Below, one piece after another: positions 1 through 6,800 of a stretch of DNA of 9,351 nucleotides. Within the stretch, counting starts at the first letter, position 1; every line of letters starts with the position of its first letter. The stretch is from an uncultured Myxococcales bacterium (GTDB taxonomy: Bacteria > Myxococcota_A > UBA9042), in contig CAIXAA010000236.1 of assembly GCA_903917305.1 (NCBI GenBank), positions 1-9,351 on the forward strand. Reading direction: 5' to 3'. A model generated the notes under the pieces. That model saw nothing but the letters and a program-made list of their open reading frames with translations, did not search any database and was not told the DNA's origin. Made by a program: the position numbers and the translations under genes.

Positions 1-2
1 CC

Positions 3-263
3 GCCGTGAACGTCGGCGACGCCGGCCCTACGCCTGGCGCCGTCGTCTCGGACTGCCAGTTCACGCGCAACGGCTGCGAGTCCGTGTGCGGCAACCTGTA
101 TCGCTCCTGCTCGGCGACATGCAGCGAACTGGGCGGATCGCTTGGTGCGGTCTACAGTTCGCAAGCACACTGCGACGCGATGACCTCGCCGGTCGACATG
201 CTCTCCAAATGCAGCCTGCTCGAGTCCGCCACCGCGCAATACATCCGCTGTTGCTGCGAGTGA
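3..263 (+). CDS. Cysteine-rich, probably secreted protein, 3' end only
   Basis: The frame is open at the left edge and ends at TGA 261-263. A GTG at position 6 could serve as a start, but no signal peptide follows it, so I read this as the C-terminal part of a longer protein. The visible 86 or so residues hold ten cysteines, in spaced pairs (a CxxxC near residues 24-28 counted from the GTG, another at 34-38) and a terminal Cys-Cys-Cys-Glu. Such density suggests a disulfide-bonded domain acting outside the cytoplasm. Similar cysteine-rich tails are frequent in myxobacterial surface proteins, but I do not recognise a family and assign no function. It converges on the minus-strand gene ending at 475. 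Gene reality is supported by codon use and the patterned cysteines; the true start lies outside the window. Confidence 0.6.
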   Translation, partial: AVNVGDAGPTPGAVVSDCQFTRNGCESVCGNLYRSCSATCSELGGSLGAVYSSQAHCDAMTSPVDMLSKCSLLESATAQYIRCCCE

Positions 264-312
264 GCCCCGTGAGGAACTCGCCCTCGCACGAGGAAGATCT
301 CGCCTACGTGCA

Positions 313-327
313 GGCCGCGTCGCGGCC
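313..327. terminator. Short GC hairpin between convergent genes, possible terminator
   Basis: GGCCGC (313-318) and GCGGCC (322-327) form a 6-bp stem with a 3-nt loop, 50 bp after the stop of the cysteine-rich gene. Its position between convergent genes suits a bidirectional terminator, but no T-tract follows on either strand, so this is a weak call. The rest of the 264-474 gap shows nothing else I can support. Confidence 0.2.
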
Positions 328-474
328 GGCGTCAGGAATCCCGCGAGCAGGGGGGCGAGCACGCGGCAAGCAGGATCACGACGGACCACACGCGCACCAC
401 CGTGGGAACGTCACGCTGTCGGATGCTCACGCTTGGGCCGGTGTCTACGTCTCCGACTCGGCAAGTCTTCGCAT

Positions 475-1872
475 CTAGAAGCTTGATCCCAGCGCCACGC
501 CCATCGTGTTCGGAGCGACCAATGTTGGGCTGACCTGCAGGTTCGCGAGCACGTCGGAGCGCTCTTCCAGCCAGGACGCTGCCTTCCTGAGCACCGGCAT
601 GTCGTCGGCGCCAGCAAAGACGAGGGCGAAACCGGCGACGGCCCCGAGCAGGCTGCCGGTGAGGTAGGGCCGGTAGTCGTCCGCGCCAGCCAGGTACGCC
701 GTGCCCGCGCCGGCGAGGCCGCCCGCGAGTGTTCCTAGGTCGAGCATCAGGCCGCGCCCCGCGCTGAGTTCGCGGTCATGGACCAGCCGTTCGCCCGCCC
801 AAGCGCCGCCGAGGGCGCCGATGCCGAGCAGCACACCGACCGGCCCGGGGTCGTCCGACTTTATGTAGCCGAGCACCGTACCGCCCGCGAGGATGCCCAG
901 CAGCGACGTGGCGTGGATGGCCTCCGCGTCGCCCCAGGACAACTGGTCGACGCGGGCAAGGTTCAGGCCGCCAAAGGCCCCGCCGGCGCCGCCGAGCAGC
1001 AGCATGGCGGGAAGGCCGCGTTGCGCGTCCTTGATGCTGTCGCCACTTGCGACCATCCAGAGCGTCATGCCCAGGAACATACCGAGATCATGACCGACAC
1101 CCATGGCGTTGGCCTCGCCCGGCCCGAGGTTCGCGCGGCCGGCCCAGATGTGGGCGGCGCTCATCTCCGCGATGCTGAACAGCGACGCCATGCCGAGGAT
1201 CAGATCGGTGTCGGCTTTGTTGTCGGTCAGCAGCGCCGCCAGATAGACGCCGTGCAACGCGCCGCGCGTGCCGCCGTAGTAGCCGAGGTTCGCCTGGCCC
1301 CACGTCGAGCCGTCGCGGGTCAGGGCGTACGGGATGCCGAAGCTCGCGCCCGCTGCGAGCATGTACCACCCGACCAAGGCGCGATCGTCCTGCGTATGCA
1401 GGACCGTCGGCAGCGTCACGCCGTAGAGGCCCAGGCCGAGCAGCGTCGTCGTCGTCAGCGTCAAGGCGCGACCGCCCTCTGTCCGCTGCGTTTCAGTCGG
1501 CTCGGCGGGCAGTTCGGCAGCCATCCCACGCGCCTGCGGCGTGGCGGCCGGCGCGGGCGTGCGGCGCATGCGCGCAGCGATCGTGCGGGCCTGGGCGCGG
1601 ACGCGCGGCGACTCGGCCTTGGCGGAGAGGCCGTCGAGCTCGGTGAGGCACTCGGCGACCCGGCCGGCTTCGCAGTCGGCGACGGCGGCGTCGAGCGCCA
1701 TTTCCTCAGTATCGGCAAGTGGTTCTGCAGCCGGCAGCACGCGCGGCCAGACAACCGCGACGACCAGGACGGCGAGCACGCGCTGGACGGACGGCGACAG
1801 GACGGATCCCAGCAGCCCGAAAGCCTGAATCCGCGTGCGTAGACATGAAGACGGCCTTCGCCTCTCAAGCAT
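475..1872 (-). CDS. Exported glycine-rich multi-helix membrane protein, unknown function
   Basis: 465 residues from ATG 1870-1872 to TAG 475-477. The frame extends upstream to 1950, but that extension is Arg/Pro-rich and the chosen ATG has a GAGGG four bases upstream, so I prefer it. Residues 1-47 look like a long export signal: basic N-terminus (ERRR), hydrophobic core about 30-42, likely cleavage after LPA near 47. Residues 50-130 are soluble, Ala/Glu/Arg-rich with two cysteines (67 and 75), and are followed by a Pro/Ala linker. From about 138 to 421 come some ten hydrophobic, Gly/Ala-rich segments (for example 166-182, 262-277, 288-302, 344-360, 372-395, 404-421) resembling glycine-zipper helices. 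The protein ends in GVALGSSF; a terminal Phe is typical of outer-membrane beta-barrels, so the envelope location is unsettled. I recognise no family, no catalytic motif is visible, and I infer only an envelope role. It stands alone, 624 bp downstream of ssrA on the same strand. Confidence 0.75.
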   Translation of the reverse strand: MLERRRPSSCLRTRIQAFGLLGSVLSPSVQRVLAVLVVAVVWPRVLPAAEPLADTEEMALDAAVADCEAGRVAECLTELDGLSAKAESPRVRAQARTIAARMRRTPAPAATPQARGMAAELPAEPTETQRTEGGRALTLTTTTLLGLGLYGVTLPTVLHTQDDRALVGWYMLAAGASFGIPYALTRDGSTWGQANLGYYGGTRGALHGVYLAALLTDNKADTDLILGMASLFSIAEMSAAHIWAGRANLGPGEANAMGVGHDLGMFLGMTLWMVASGDSIKDAQRGLPAMLLLGGAGGAFGGLNLARVDQLSWGDAEAIHATSLLGILAGGTVLGYIKSDDPGPVGVLLGIGALGGAWAGERLVHDRELSAGRGLMLDLGTLAGGLAGAGTAYLAGADDYRPYLTGSLLGAVAGFALVFAGADDMPVLRKAASWLEERSDVLANLQVSPTLVAPNTMGVALGSSF

Positions 1873-2128
1873 CTGACCCTCGCGATGCTCACCGGCCCCG
1901 GCAGCGCCTGGCCTGCACGGAGGCCAAGTCTGGGCCGCTTCCCTGCGCATGTCGAGCCAGTTTCAGGAGGTTTCGACGCCATCCCGTGCGTGTCCCGCCT
2001 GAGCGGCCTCCCGCCGGACCTGCCCAGTCCGATGACCGCGACGCCGTCGACGATCCGCAGTCGCTCCACTGGATCACGCAGCAGCTGCCGGGGGTGTCTG
2101 CTCGACGCGTCGAAAGCGGACGCGGCAA

Positions 2129-2155
2129 GCCAAGTTGCCAATCTTGGCGCAACTT
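2129..2155. repeat. Overlapping alternative inverted repeats
   Basis: Two mutually exclusive stems share sequence here. GCCAAG (2129-2134) pairs with CTTGGC (2143-2148). AAGTTGC (2132-2138) pairs with GCAACTT (2149-2155). As DNA this could be an operator; as RNA it could switch between two hairpins, as attenuators do. It lies about 260 bp upstream of the exported membrane protein gene and sits in the AT-richer patch, so a regulatory role is possible but is inference only. Confidence 0.35.
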
Positions 2156-2281
2156 ATCAATGTCACCTGCAATTCACGCCACACAAGACCCGGCTGCGGA
2201 CCCATCGGCCGGCGGCGACTGCGCTTGTGCCACCAAGTGCCAGCCGATTCAGGCACGGACCGGCGACATCTGACGTCACTT

Positions 2282-2310
2282 GTCGCGACATGCTCCGGCA
2301 TCGTCGCGAC
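2282..2310. repeat. Long hairpin with GTCGCGAC arms
   Basis: GTCGCGAC occurs at 2282-2289 and 2303-2310. Each copy is itself palindromic, and the pair is separated by 21 bp centre to centre. Together with ATGC (2290-2293) and GCAT (2298-2301) they form a 12-bp stem with one bulged C and a TCCG loop. Another palindrome, TGACGTCA, lies at 2271-2278. No T-tract follows on either strand, so this is not a standard intrinsic terminator. The two-turn spacing would also suit paired operator sites. Confidence 0.5.
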
Positions 2311-2345
2311 TTCCATCCTGGTCCGTCCGCGGCCGGCCGCCAGGA

Positions 2346-2374
2346 GCGGGCCTGTCACGGCTGGGAAGGCCCGC
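2346..2374. repeat. Inverted repeat, 8-bp stem
   Basis: GCGGGCCT (2346-2353) and AGGCCCGC (2367-2374) are perfect inverted copies around a 13-nt loop. In sequence this GC-rich one such stem could arise by chance; it is listed because it lies between other hairpins in the same gap. Confidence 0.35.
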
Positions 2375-2426
2375 CTCCGCATACCCTGAATGGAATGGCG
2401 CTTCTCGGGATGTCGACGTGCAAGTC

Positions 2427-2446
2427 GCGGCCACATAGCGGCCACA
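2427..2446. repeat. Direct repeat of GCGGCCACA, 11-bp period
   Basis: The 9-mer GCGGCCACA is present at 2427-2435 and 2438-2446, offset by 11 bp, about one helical turn, so a protein could contact both copies on the same DNA face. The second copy overlaps the left arm of the hairpin at 2444-2465. No gene starts immediately beside it, and its role is unknown. Confidence 0.35.
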
Positions 2447-2465
2447 CGGGAGCAAGCTCCCGCGT
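2444..2465 (-). terminator. Hairpin downstream of ssrA, possible terminator
   Basis: Read on the minus strand, 30 nt beyond the mature tmRNA end, ACGCGGGAG and CTCCCGTGT form a 9-bp stem (one G-U pair) with a CTTG tetraloop. Position and stability fit 3' processing or termination of the ssrA transcript. There is no U-run after the stem, so termination here would be non-canonical; the hairpin could instead protect the precursor's 3' end. Confidence 0.35.
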
Positions 2466-2495
2466 AACCGCTTGGTTCTACAGCTAGAAAATCAG

Positions 2496-2855
2496 TGGAG
2501 GCGCCGGGAGTCGAACCCGGGTCCGGAAATGCTCTACGATGCCGTCTACGTGTGTATCCCCATGATTTATACCGTTTCCAAGTCCCCCATGTGGCAAGGT
2601 CCATCGGAACGGGCCCGGAAAATCTCGTCCATGCGCGCCCAGGCGTCGCTCACAGACCAGCCCACCTGTATTTCGACTTCCAGATTCGGCAGGCGCAATC
2701 TGGAAACCGTCGCAGTTAGTTGTTTAAAGACTAAGCAGCGAGAGCAAGTTCAACGTTGTCGTTGGCACTTGAGTGTTGCCTCTTTTTGACGCGGCCGGAG
2801 GCACCGCGACACGCAAACATCGCTTCGTCATCCCCGTCGAAGCCGTTTCGCCCCC
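2496..2855 (-). ncRNA. ssrA: Transfer-messenger RNA (tmRNA), one-piece
   Basis: tmRNA frees ribosomes stalled on broken mRNAs: charged with alanine and bound by SmpB it enters the A site, then serves as template for a degradation tag. The 5' end reads GGGGGCGAAACGGCTTCGAC, the usual tmRNA opening. Its first seven bases pair with CGCCTCC at the 3' end (one G-U pair), leaving discriminator A at 2496. The T-arm is complete: CCGGG, TTCGACT, CCCGG. Between them lies a tag frame (2731-2766) reading ANDNVELALAA then TAG. The 360-nt length is normal for the one-piece form. The genome has CTG where CCA would be, so CCA must be added after transcription. The RNA is intact, on the same strand as its neighbours, 63 bp after the methyltransferase stop. 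smpB is not in the window. Confidence 0.97.
2731..2766 (-). other. tmRNA tag reading frame (proteolysis tag)
   Basis: Translation resumes at GCC (2764-2766) and reads ANDNVELALAA before TAG at 2731-2733. With the alanine carried by the tmRNA itself the full tag is AANDNVELALAA. The AAND start and ALAA end match the general pattern known from E. coli (AANDENYALAA); the ALAA end is what ClpXP-type proteases recognise. The exact resume codon is inferred from that alignment. Confidence 0.93.
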
Positions 2856-2894
2856 AGTGGGATTCGGCCAAGCGCACAGCCCGGTCGCCATTGC

Positions 2895-2922
2895 AGGATA
2901 GGACGCGGGCCGCGCAAGTCAA
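2895..2922 (-). promoter_or_regulatory. Likely sigma70-type promoter of ssrA
   Basis: On the minus strand TTGACT (2917-2922) is followed after 16 bp by TATCCT (2895-2900), close to the -35 and -10 consensus. Transcription would start near 2888, giving a leader of about 33 nt that RNase P removes to make the mature 5' end at 2855. The -35 box contains the TGA stop of the methyltransferase gene (2919-2921), so the two genes are tightly packed. No experimental start site is available. Confidence 0.5.
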
Positions 2923-3785
2923 ACCGGGGCCGGGACGTCGCGCAGCAGCTTCATGTCCAGCGGCGGCAGATCGCCAAGCAGCGCGCCCAGTTGCTGGATC
3001 GCCAGGCCATTGCGCTTCTGCACCTTGCGCGCCAGGATGAGCTCGTTCTTGAGCGAGTGCTCCCAACCCGTCAGCTCCGTCACCGTGACCTGGTAGCCGT
3101 GCGACTCGAGCACGAGGCCGCGGATGACGTTGGTCAGATGCGCTCCAAATTCGCGTCGTTGAATCGGATGCCGCCACAGCGGCCCCAGGCTCCGGTGCAC
3201 CGCCGAGCCGCCCTGCAGCAGCCGCGCCACCTCCGCCTGGCAGCACGGCACGACCGCGATCACCGGCGCCTGCGTGTGGATGCCGTGCGCGATCGCGTCA
3301 TCGGTGGCTGTGTCGCAAGCGTGCAGCGCCACAACGAAATCGGCCTGGACGTCGGCCGTCAGCTCCGCCAGCGGCTTGTCCAGGAAGCGCATGCGGTCGT
3401 AGTGCAACCGCTGCGCCCGCTCCTTGGCGCGCGCCACGAGGTCCGGACGCACCTCCACCGACAGCACCTCGCCGCGCTTTCGCGGCGCGAAGTGCAGCTC
3501 GTACAACACGAATCCCAGGTAGGCGTTGCCCGCGCCGGCGTCGAGCAGCTTCGGCTCCGCCACGCGCTCGAACATCGCGTCGAGGTCCGGCCCGAGCATC
3601 CCGGCCAGGTGATTGATCTGCTTGAGTTTCCGATGCGCGTCCGCGTTCAGGTCGCCGGTGCGCGTCAGCAGGTGCAGCTCCTGCAGCAGCGCCGCCGACT
3701 GGTCCGGCAGCAGCTCGCGGCGCACGTGCTTGGCGGGAACGGCGGTGCGCTCCTTGGCGCCCTGCCCCTTGGTCTTGCTTGTCAT
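2919..3785 (-). CDS. Class I SAM-dependent methyltransferase (Methyltransf_32-like)
   Basis: 288 residues, ATG 3783-3785 with AAGG seven bases upstream, stop TGA 2919-2921. A longer frame reaches 4013 but would lie antiparallel in content and overlap the preceding gene, so it is not used. The fold signature is clear: SAM-binding motif I LLDAGAGNAYLGF at 80-92, an acidic strand end LSVEVRP near 108-114 (Glu111, probable ribose contact), ALHACDTATDDAI at 153-165, VPCCQAE at 179-185, and EHSLKNELILA at 242-252. The ALHACDTAT and VPCC motifs are those of the Methyltransf_32 group, which includes eukaryotic METTL25- and GSTCD-type proteins and many poorly characterised bacterial members. The methyl acceptor is not known and cannot be told from sequence. 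The first 25 residues are basic and probably disordered. No membrane segment, so cytosolic. It starts 20 nt after the transporter fusion ends, implying co-transcription. Confidence 0.88.
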   Translation of the reverse strand: MTSKTKGQGAKERTAVPAKHVRRELLPDQSAALLQELHLLTRTGDLNADAHRKLKQINHLAGMLGPDLDAMFERVAEPKLLDAGAGNAYLGFVLYELHFAPRKRGEVLSVEVRPDLVARAKERAQRLHYDRMRFLDKPLAELTADVQADFVVALHACDTATDDAIAHGIHTQAPVIAVVPCCQAEVARLLQGGSAVHRSLGPLWRHPIQRREFGAHLTNVIRGLVLESHGYQVTVTELTGWEHSLKNELILARKVQKRNGLAIQQLGALLGDLPPLDMKLLRDVPAPV

Positions 3786-3805
3786 TGTTGCCTTTTGTCG
3801 AGCTG

Positions 3806-6800
3806 TCAGCGGTTGTGGTCGGCCGAAACGGCCTCGGTCGCGACGCGCAACCGCTGGGTCAGCACGCGGATGATGCCCCGGGCCAGCGCCGGGTGCAGGT
3901 CGAGCAGGTCCTGGAAGTCGTCGCGAGAAATCGCCAGCAGTTCCACGTCCTTGATGGCACGGACGCTGGCACTGCGCGCCGACTGGTCGAGCAGGGCCAT
4001 CTCGCCGAAGCACTCCTTGACGCCCAGCACGGCCACGCGGTCGCCGCCGCGCAGCACCTCGACCTGGCCATCGAGGATGACGTACAGGTGGTTGCCCGGC
4101 TGCCCTTCGGCAAAGACGAGGTCGCCGGCTTCGACGTGCAGGTGTTGCACGATGTCGGTGATGGGCAGCAGCTGCTCTCCGCTGAGATCACTCAGCAAAG
4201 GCACGCCCTTCAAGACGAACACCATGTCCATCGGATCGCGCCCCACCACACCTCCCTCTTGCTGCTGCTTGCGGCCCAAGCGGCCGCCACTGACGTTGCC
4301 CGCCTGCGTCCAATGCCACACGCGACCGAGCCACGGCTCGACGTGGCCCAGCATAGTTTCCAGGTCCGTCGCCGTCGAGAGGTTGCCCCCCGCCATCGTG
4401 TCCATCGGCGCAAAAGCGCCCGAGAGCCCCTCGTTGCGCTCCACCAGCGTCACGAACGGCTTCAAGGCCGGGTCGACGATGTGCTGGTCCAGCAACTCGA
4501 TGGCCGTCGAGCGCGTGCGCTGCTGCGGGCTGCGGTAGTGCAGGTACGCCCGGTGCATCGCCGCGCGCGAGTGGATCATGCCGAGCAGCCGGAAGCCGCG
4601 CACATCCGCCTGCAGGCGCAGCGCGTGCAGCTCCGCCACGAAGAACAGGTGCCGCTGCGTCAGCCCTTGCGCGTGCAGCTCGATCGCCTGGTAGCGCTGC
4701 AGCCTCTCGATTTCGCCGATCAGGTGGCTGCGCACCCAGTCGCGCGGCGGCCGCGGCGCGTCCGGCTGCCGCGCGATGCGCCACAGCGCCAGGATCGCGT
4801 GGCTGCGTACGAGGCTGTCCGGCATGTCGGTCTCGGTCATCAGCAGCTGCACGGCCTCCGGCGTCGCCATGCGCTCGATGATGCGCAGCAGGCGCAGCTG
4901 CACCGTCGCCGGCGGCGGGTTCGTGCGCAGCCGGTGCGCCACCGGGTTCAGCAGGCCGCGGCCGTAGCGGCTCAGCGCATTCGATGCGCCCTGCACCAGG
5001 TCGCCGCGCGCCAGGCAGTCGATGAGCGGATCGATGAACTCCGGCAGGCCAATCTGCCCCATCGAAATCACGGCGTTGGCCCGCACCAGCGGCGAGACGT
5101 CCTGCAGCATCGGCACGAGGTCCAGGCTCTGCGCCGTCGCGAAGCCGCCGGTGATGAAGGCCGCGCGCGCCCGTACACTTGTGACTTCACTGCGCATTTC
5201 GTTGCTGACGCTCTTCTTGGCGTCGTCCAGGAAGCCGTCGGCGCCCGCGTTGCGCAGCCACATGTACGCGAGCCGCGCCACACCGACGTCCGCGTGCTGC
5301 AGGAAGGGTGCAATCAGCGGCGCCATGCCCTTGTCCGGGTACGCGCCCAAGAGGCGCAGGACCTCGCGCAGCACCGGTGGCGCCCGCTCCTTGGCCAACA
5401 TCCCGAGCAGCAAGTGCTTTTCCGGTTGCAGCCCGAGGTCGTTCATCGCCTCGAGCGCGCGCCGCGCCGCCTCCGCGTCGTCGCCCCGGGCCACCGGCAT
5501 CAGGTCTTCAACGCTCACCGGCAGACGCGATTCGCGCACGATGTCGATGGCTTGCAGGATGTCGCGCGGGTCCTGGGACTTGAGCTTCTGCCGCACTTCG
5601 TTCATCGCCGTCCGCACCAGCAGCGCGCGCGTCTGCGGGTCGGCATCGCTGTCCACGCGGCGCGCGCGCAGGCCCTCGAACAGGGCGCGGCGGTAGTGCG
5701 GGTTCATGGAAAGCCCGATGATAACTGCGAAAAGACAGGCGATGATCGCCGGCGGGGCCAGCAGCGCCAGCGTCTCCTGCGTGGGATGCACGAGCAGCAG
5801 GACGAGCGAGACCGACGCCGTCGCGATGCGGTAGATGACGCCGTCGATCAGCGTCTTGGCGCGCTCCCCCTTGCGGGTTTCCAGAGGCATGACGAGCACT
5901 TGCATGGCATTGCGCGCCAGGGCGAACTGGCCGATGCGCTCCGCGAAGGAGGTGCCGACCAGGACCCAGAAGCCGCCAGCGAGGCCGCCGGACGCCATGA
6001 GGAAGTACGCGGTGCTGCCGGCGCCGACCGCGACCGCGCTGGCGGAGATCGCCATGCCGATGCCGACGAGGCGCACGATGCGGCTGGTGGCGAACAGGGC
6101 GACGACGAACGCCACGGTGTTCGCGATGCCGTAGTACATGCCGAGGAAGTTGGCCAGGGCGTCGCGGGAGTAGCGGAGCTTGAGCTCCGAGCTGAACTGG
6201 AAGTCGAGGATCAGCGACGCGACCTGCAGCAGGAACACGAGCAAGGCGAGGCGCGCCAGCAGCGGCGTGGTGAAGATGCTCTTGAACCCACGGCCGATTT
6301 CACGCAGCGTGCTGTGCACGAAGCCGGAGGACACGGGCCGGCGGTGCGGATCCGGGTGCAGCAGGTCGGTCTCGACGGTCACATCGACCACCGCCGCCGA
6401 CAAGGCGCGCACGATGGGTCCGACGCGGATGAGCGCCCACAGCAGCAGCCCGAGGACGAGCCCCATCAAGTGCCGTGCATCCAGGACCTTGAGCAGCAAG
6501 CTGACCAGACCGCCGCCCGCCGCCGCACCGAGCGTCGACACCGCCGCGAGCACCGGAAACAGCCGCTTGCCCTGCCGCGCCGGCACCAGCACCGTCGTCA
6601 TGTTCCAGGTCTGGATGAGCAGGAGCTGCGAGATGCCGGTGCACCAGACGAGCTGCACCAGCGCGATCCCCTTGGGATGCAAGGGATAGAGCAGGTGCAG
6701 CACCAGGAAGGAGACGACCGCGACGAGCAGCAGGCCGACGAACCGGCGCACCAGCGAGATCTTCTCGATGACCGCGACGTAGCCGATCGACACGATGGCC

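Larger units (their letters stand above)
1873..2495. other. Non-coding gap with several inverted and direct repeats
   Basis: About 620 bp between the start of the exported membrane protein and the 3' end of ssrA. The open frames crossing it translate to Arg/Pro/Ser-rich low-information peptides, and one of them runs into the tmRNA, so I call no gene. It should contain the promoter and leader of the downstream minus-strand gene. A locally AT-richer patch at about 2130-2175 is the likeliest place, but I cannot fix -35/-10 boxes. It also carries the inverted and direct repeats listed separately (2129-2155, 2282-2310, 2346-2374, 2427-2446, 2444-2465). The stretch 1873-2128 shows nothing I can support beyond the ribosome-binding site next to the start. 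Confidence 0.6.

Noticed and set aside
1873..1950. N-terminal extension of the exported membrane protein to a start at 1950
   Set aside because: The added 26 residues would precede the signal peptide with no purpose, and the ATG at 1872 has its own purine-rich ribosome-binding site.
2329..2340. A 12-bp palindrome GCGGCCGGCCGC
   Set aside because: Made only of G and C in a GC-rich region, with no partner element or spacing that suggests function.
1885..2487. A 200-residue plus-strand frame in the gene-free gap
   Set aside because: Arg/Pro/Ser-rich, no signal, domain or convincing ribosome-binding site; it looks like chance in GC-rich DNA.
2494..2520. A tRNA gene suggested by the T-arm sequence
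   Set aside because: The matching acceptor half is 350 nt away at 2849-2855 and a tag frame lies between, which is tmRNA, not tRNA.
2074..2604. A 176-residue minus-strand frame in the gap
   Set aside because: It begins inside the tmRNA gene and reads through its T-arm, so it cannot be a normal gene.
2731..3246. A 171-residue minus-strand frame ending in ANDNVELALAA, looking like a protein gene
   Set aside because: Its last eleven codons are the tmRNA tag; the rest is the tmRNA 5' half and an off-frame reading of the methyltransferase.
2991..4538. A 515-residue plus-strand open frame across the methyltransferase and the transporter C-terminus
   Set aside because: It spans two genes with clear motifs on the opposite strand and shows no domain of its own.
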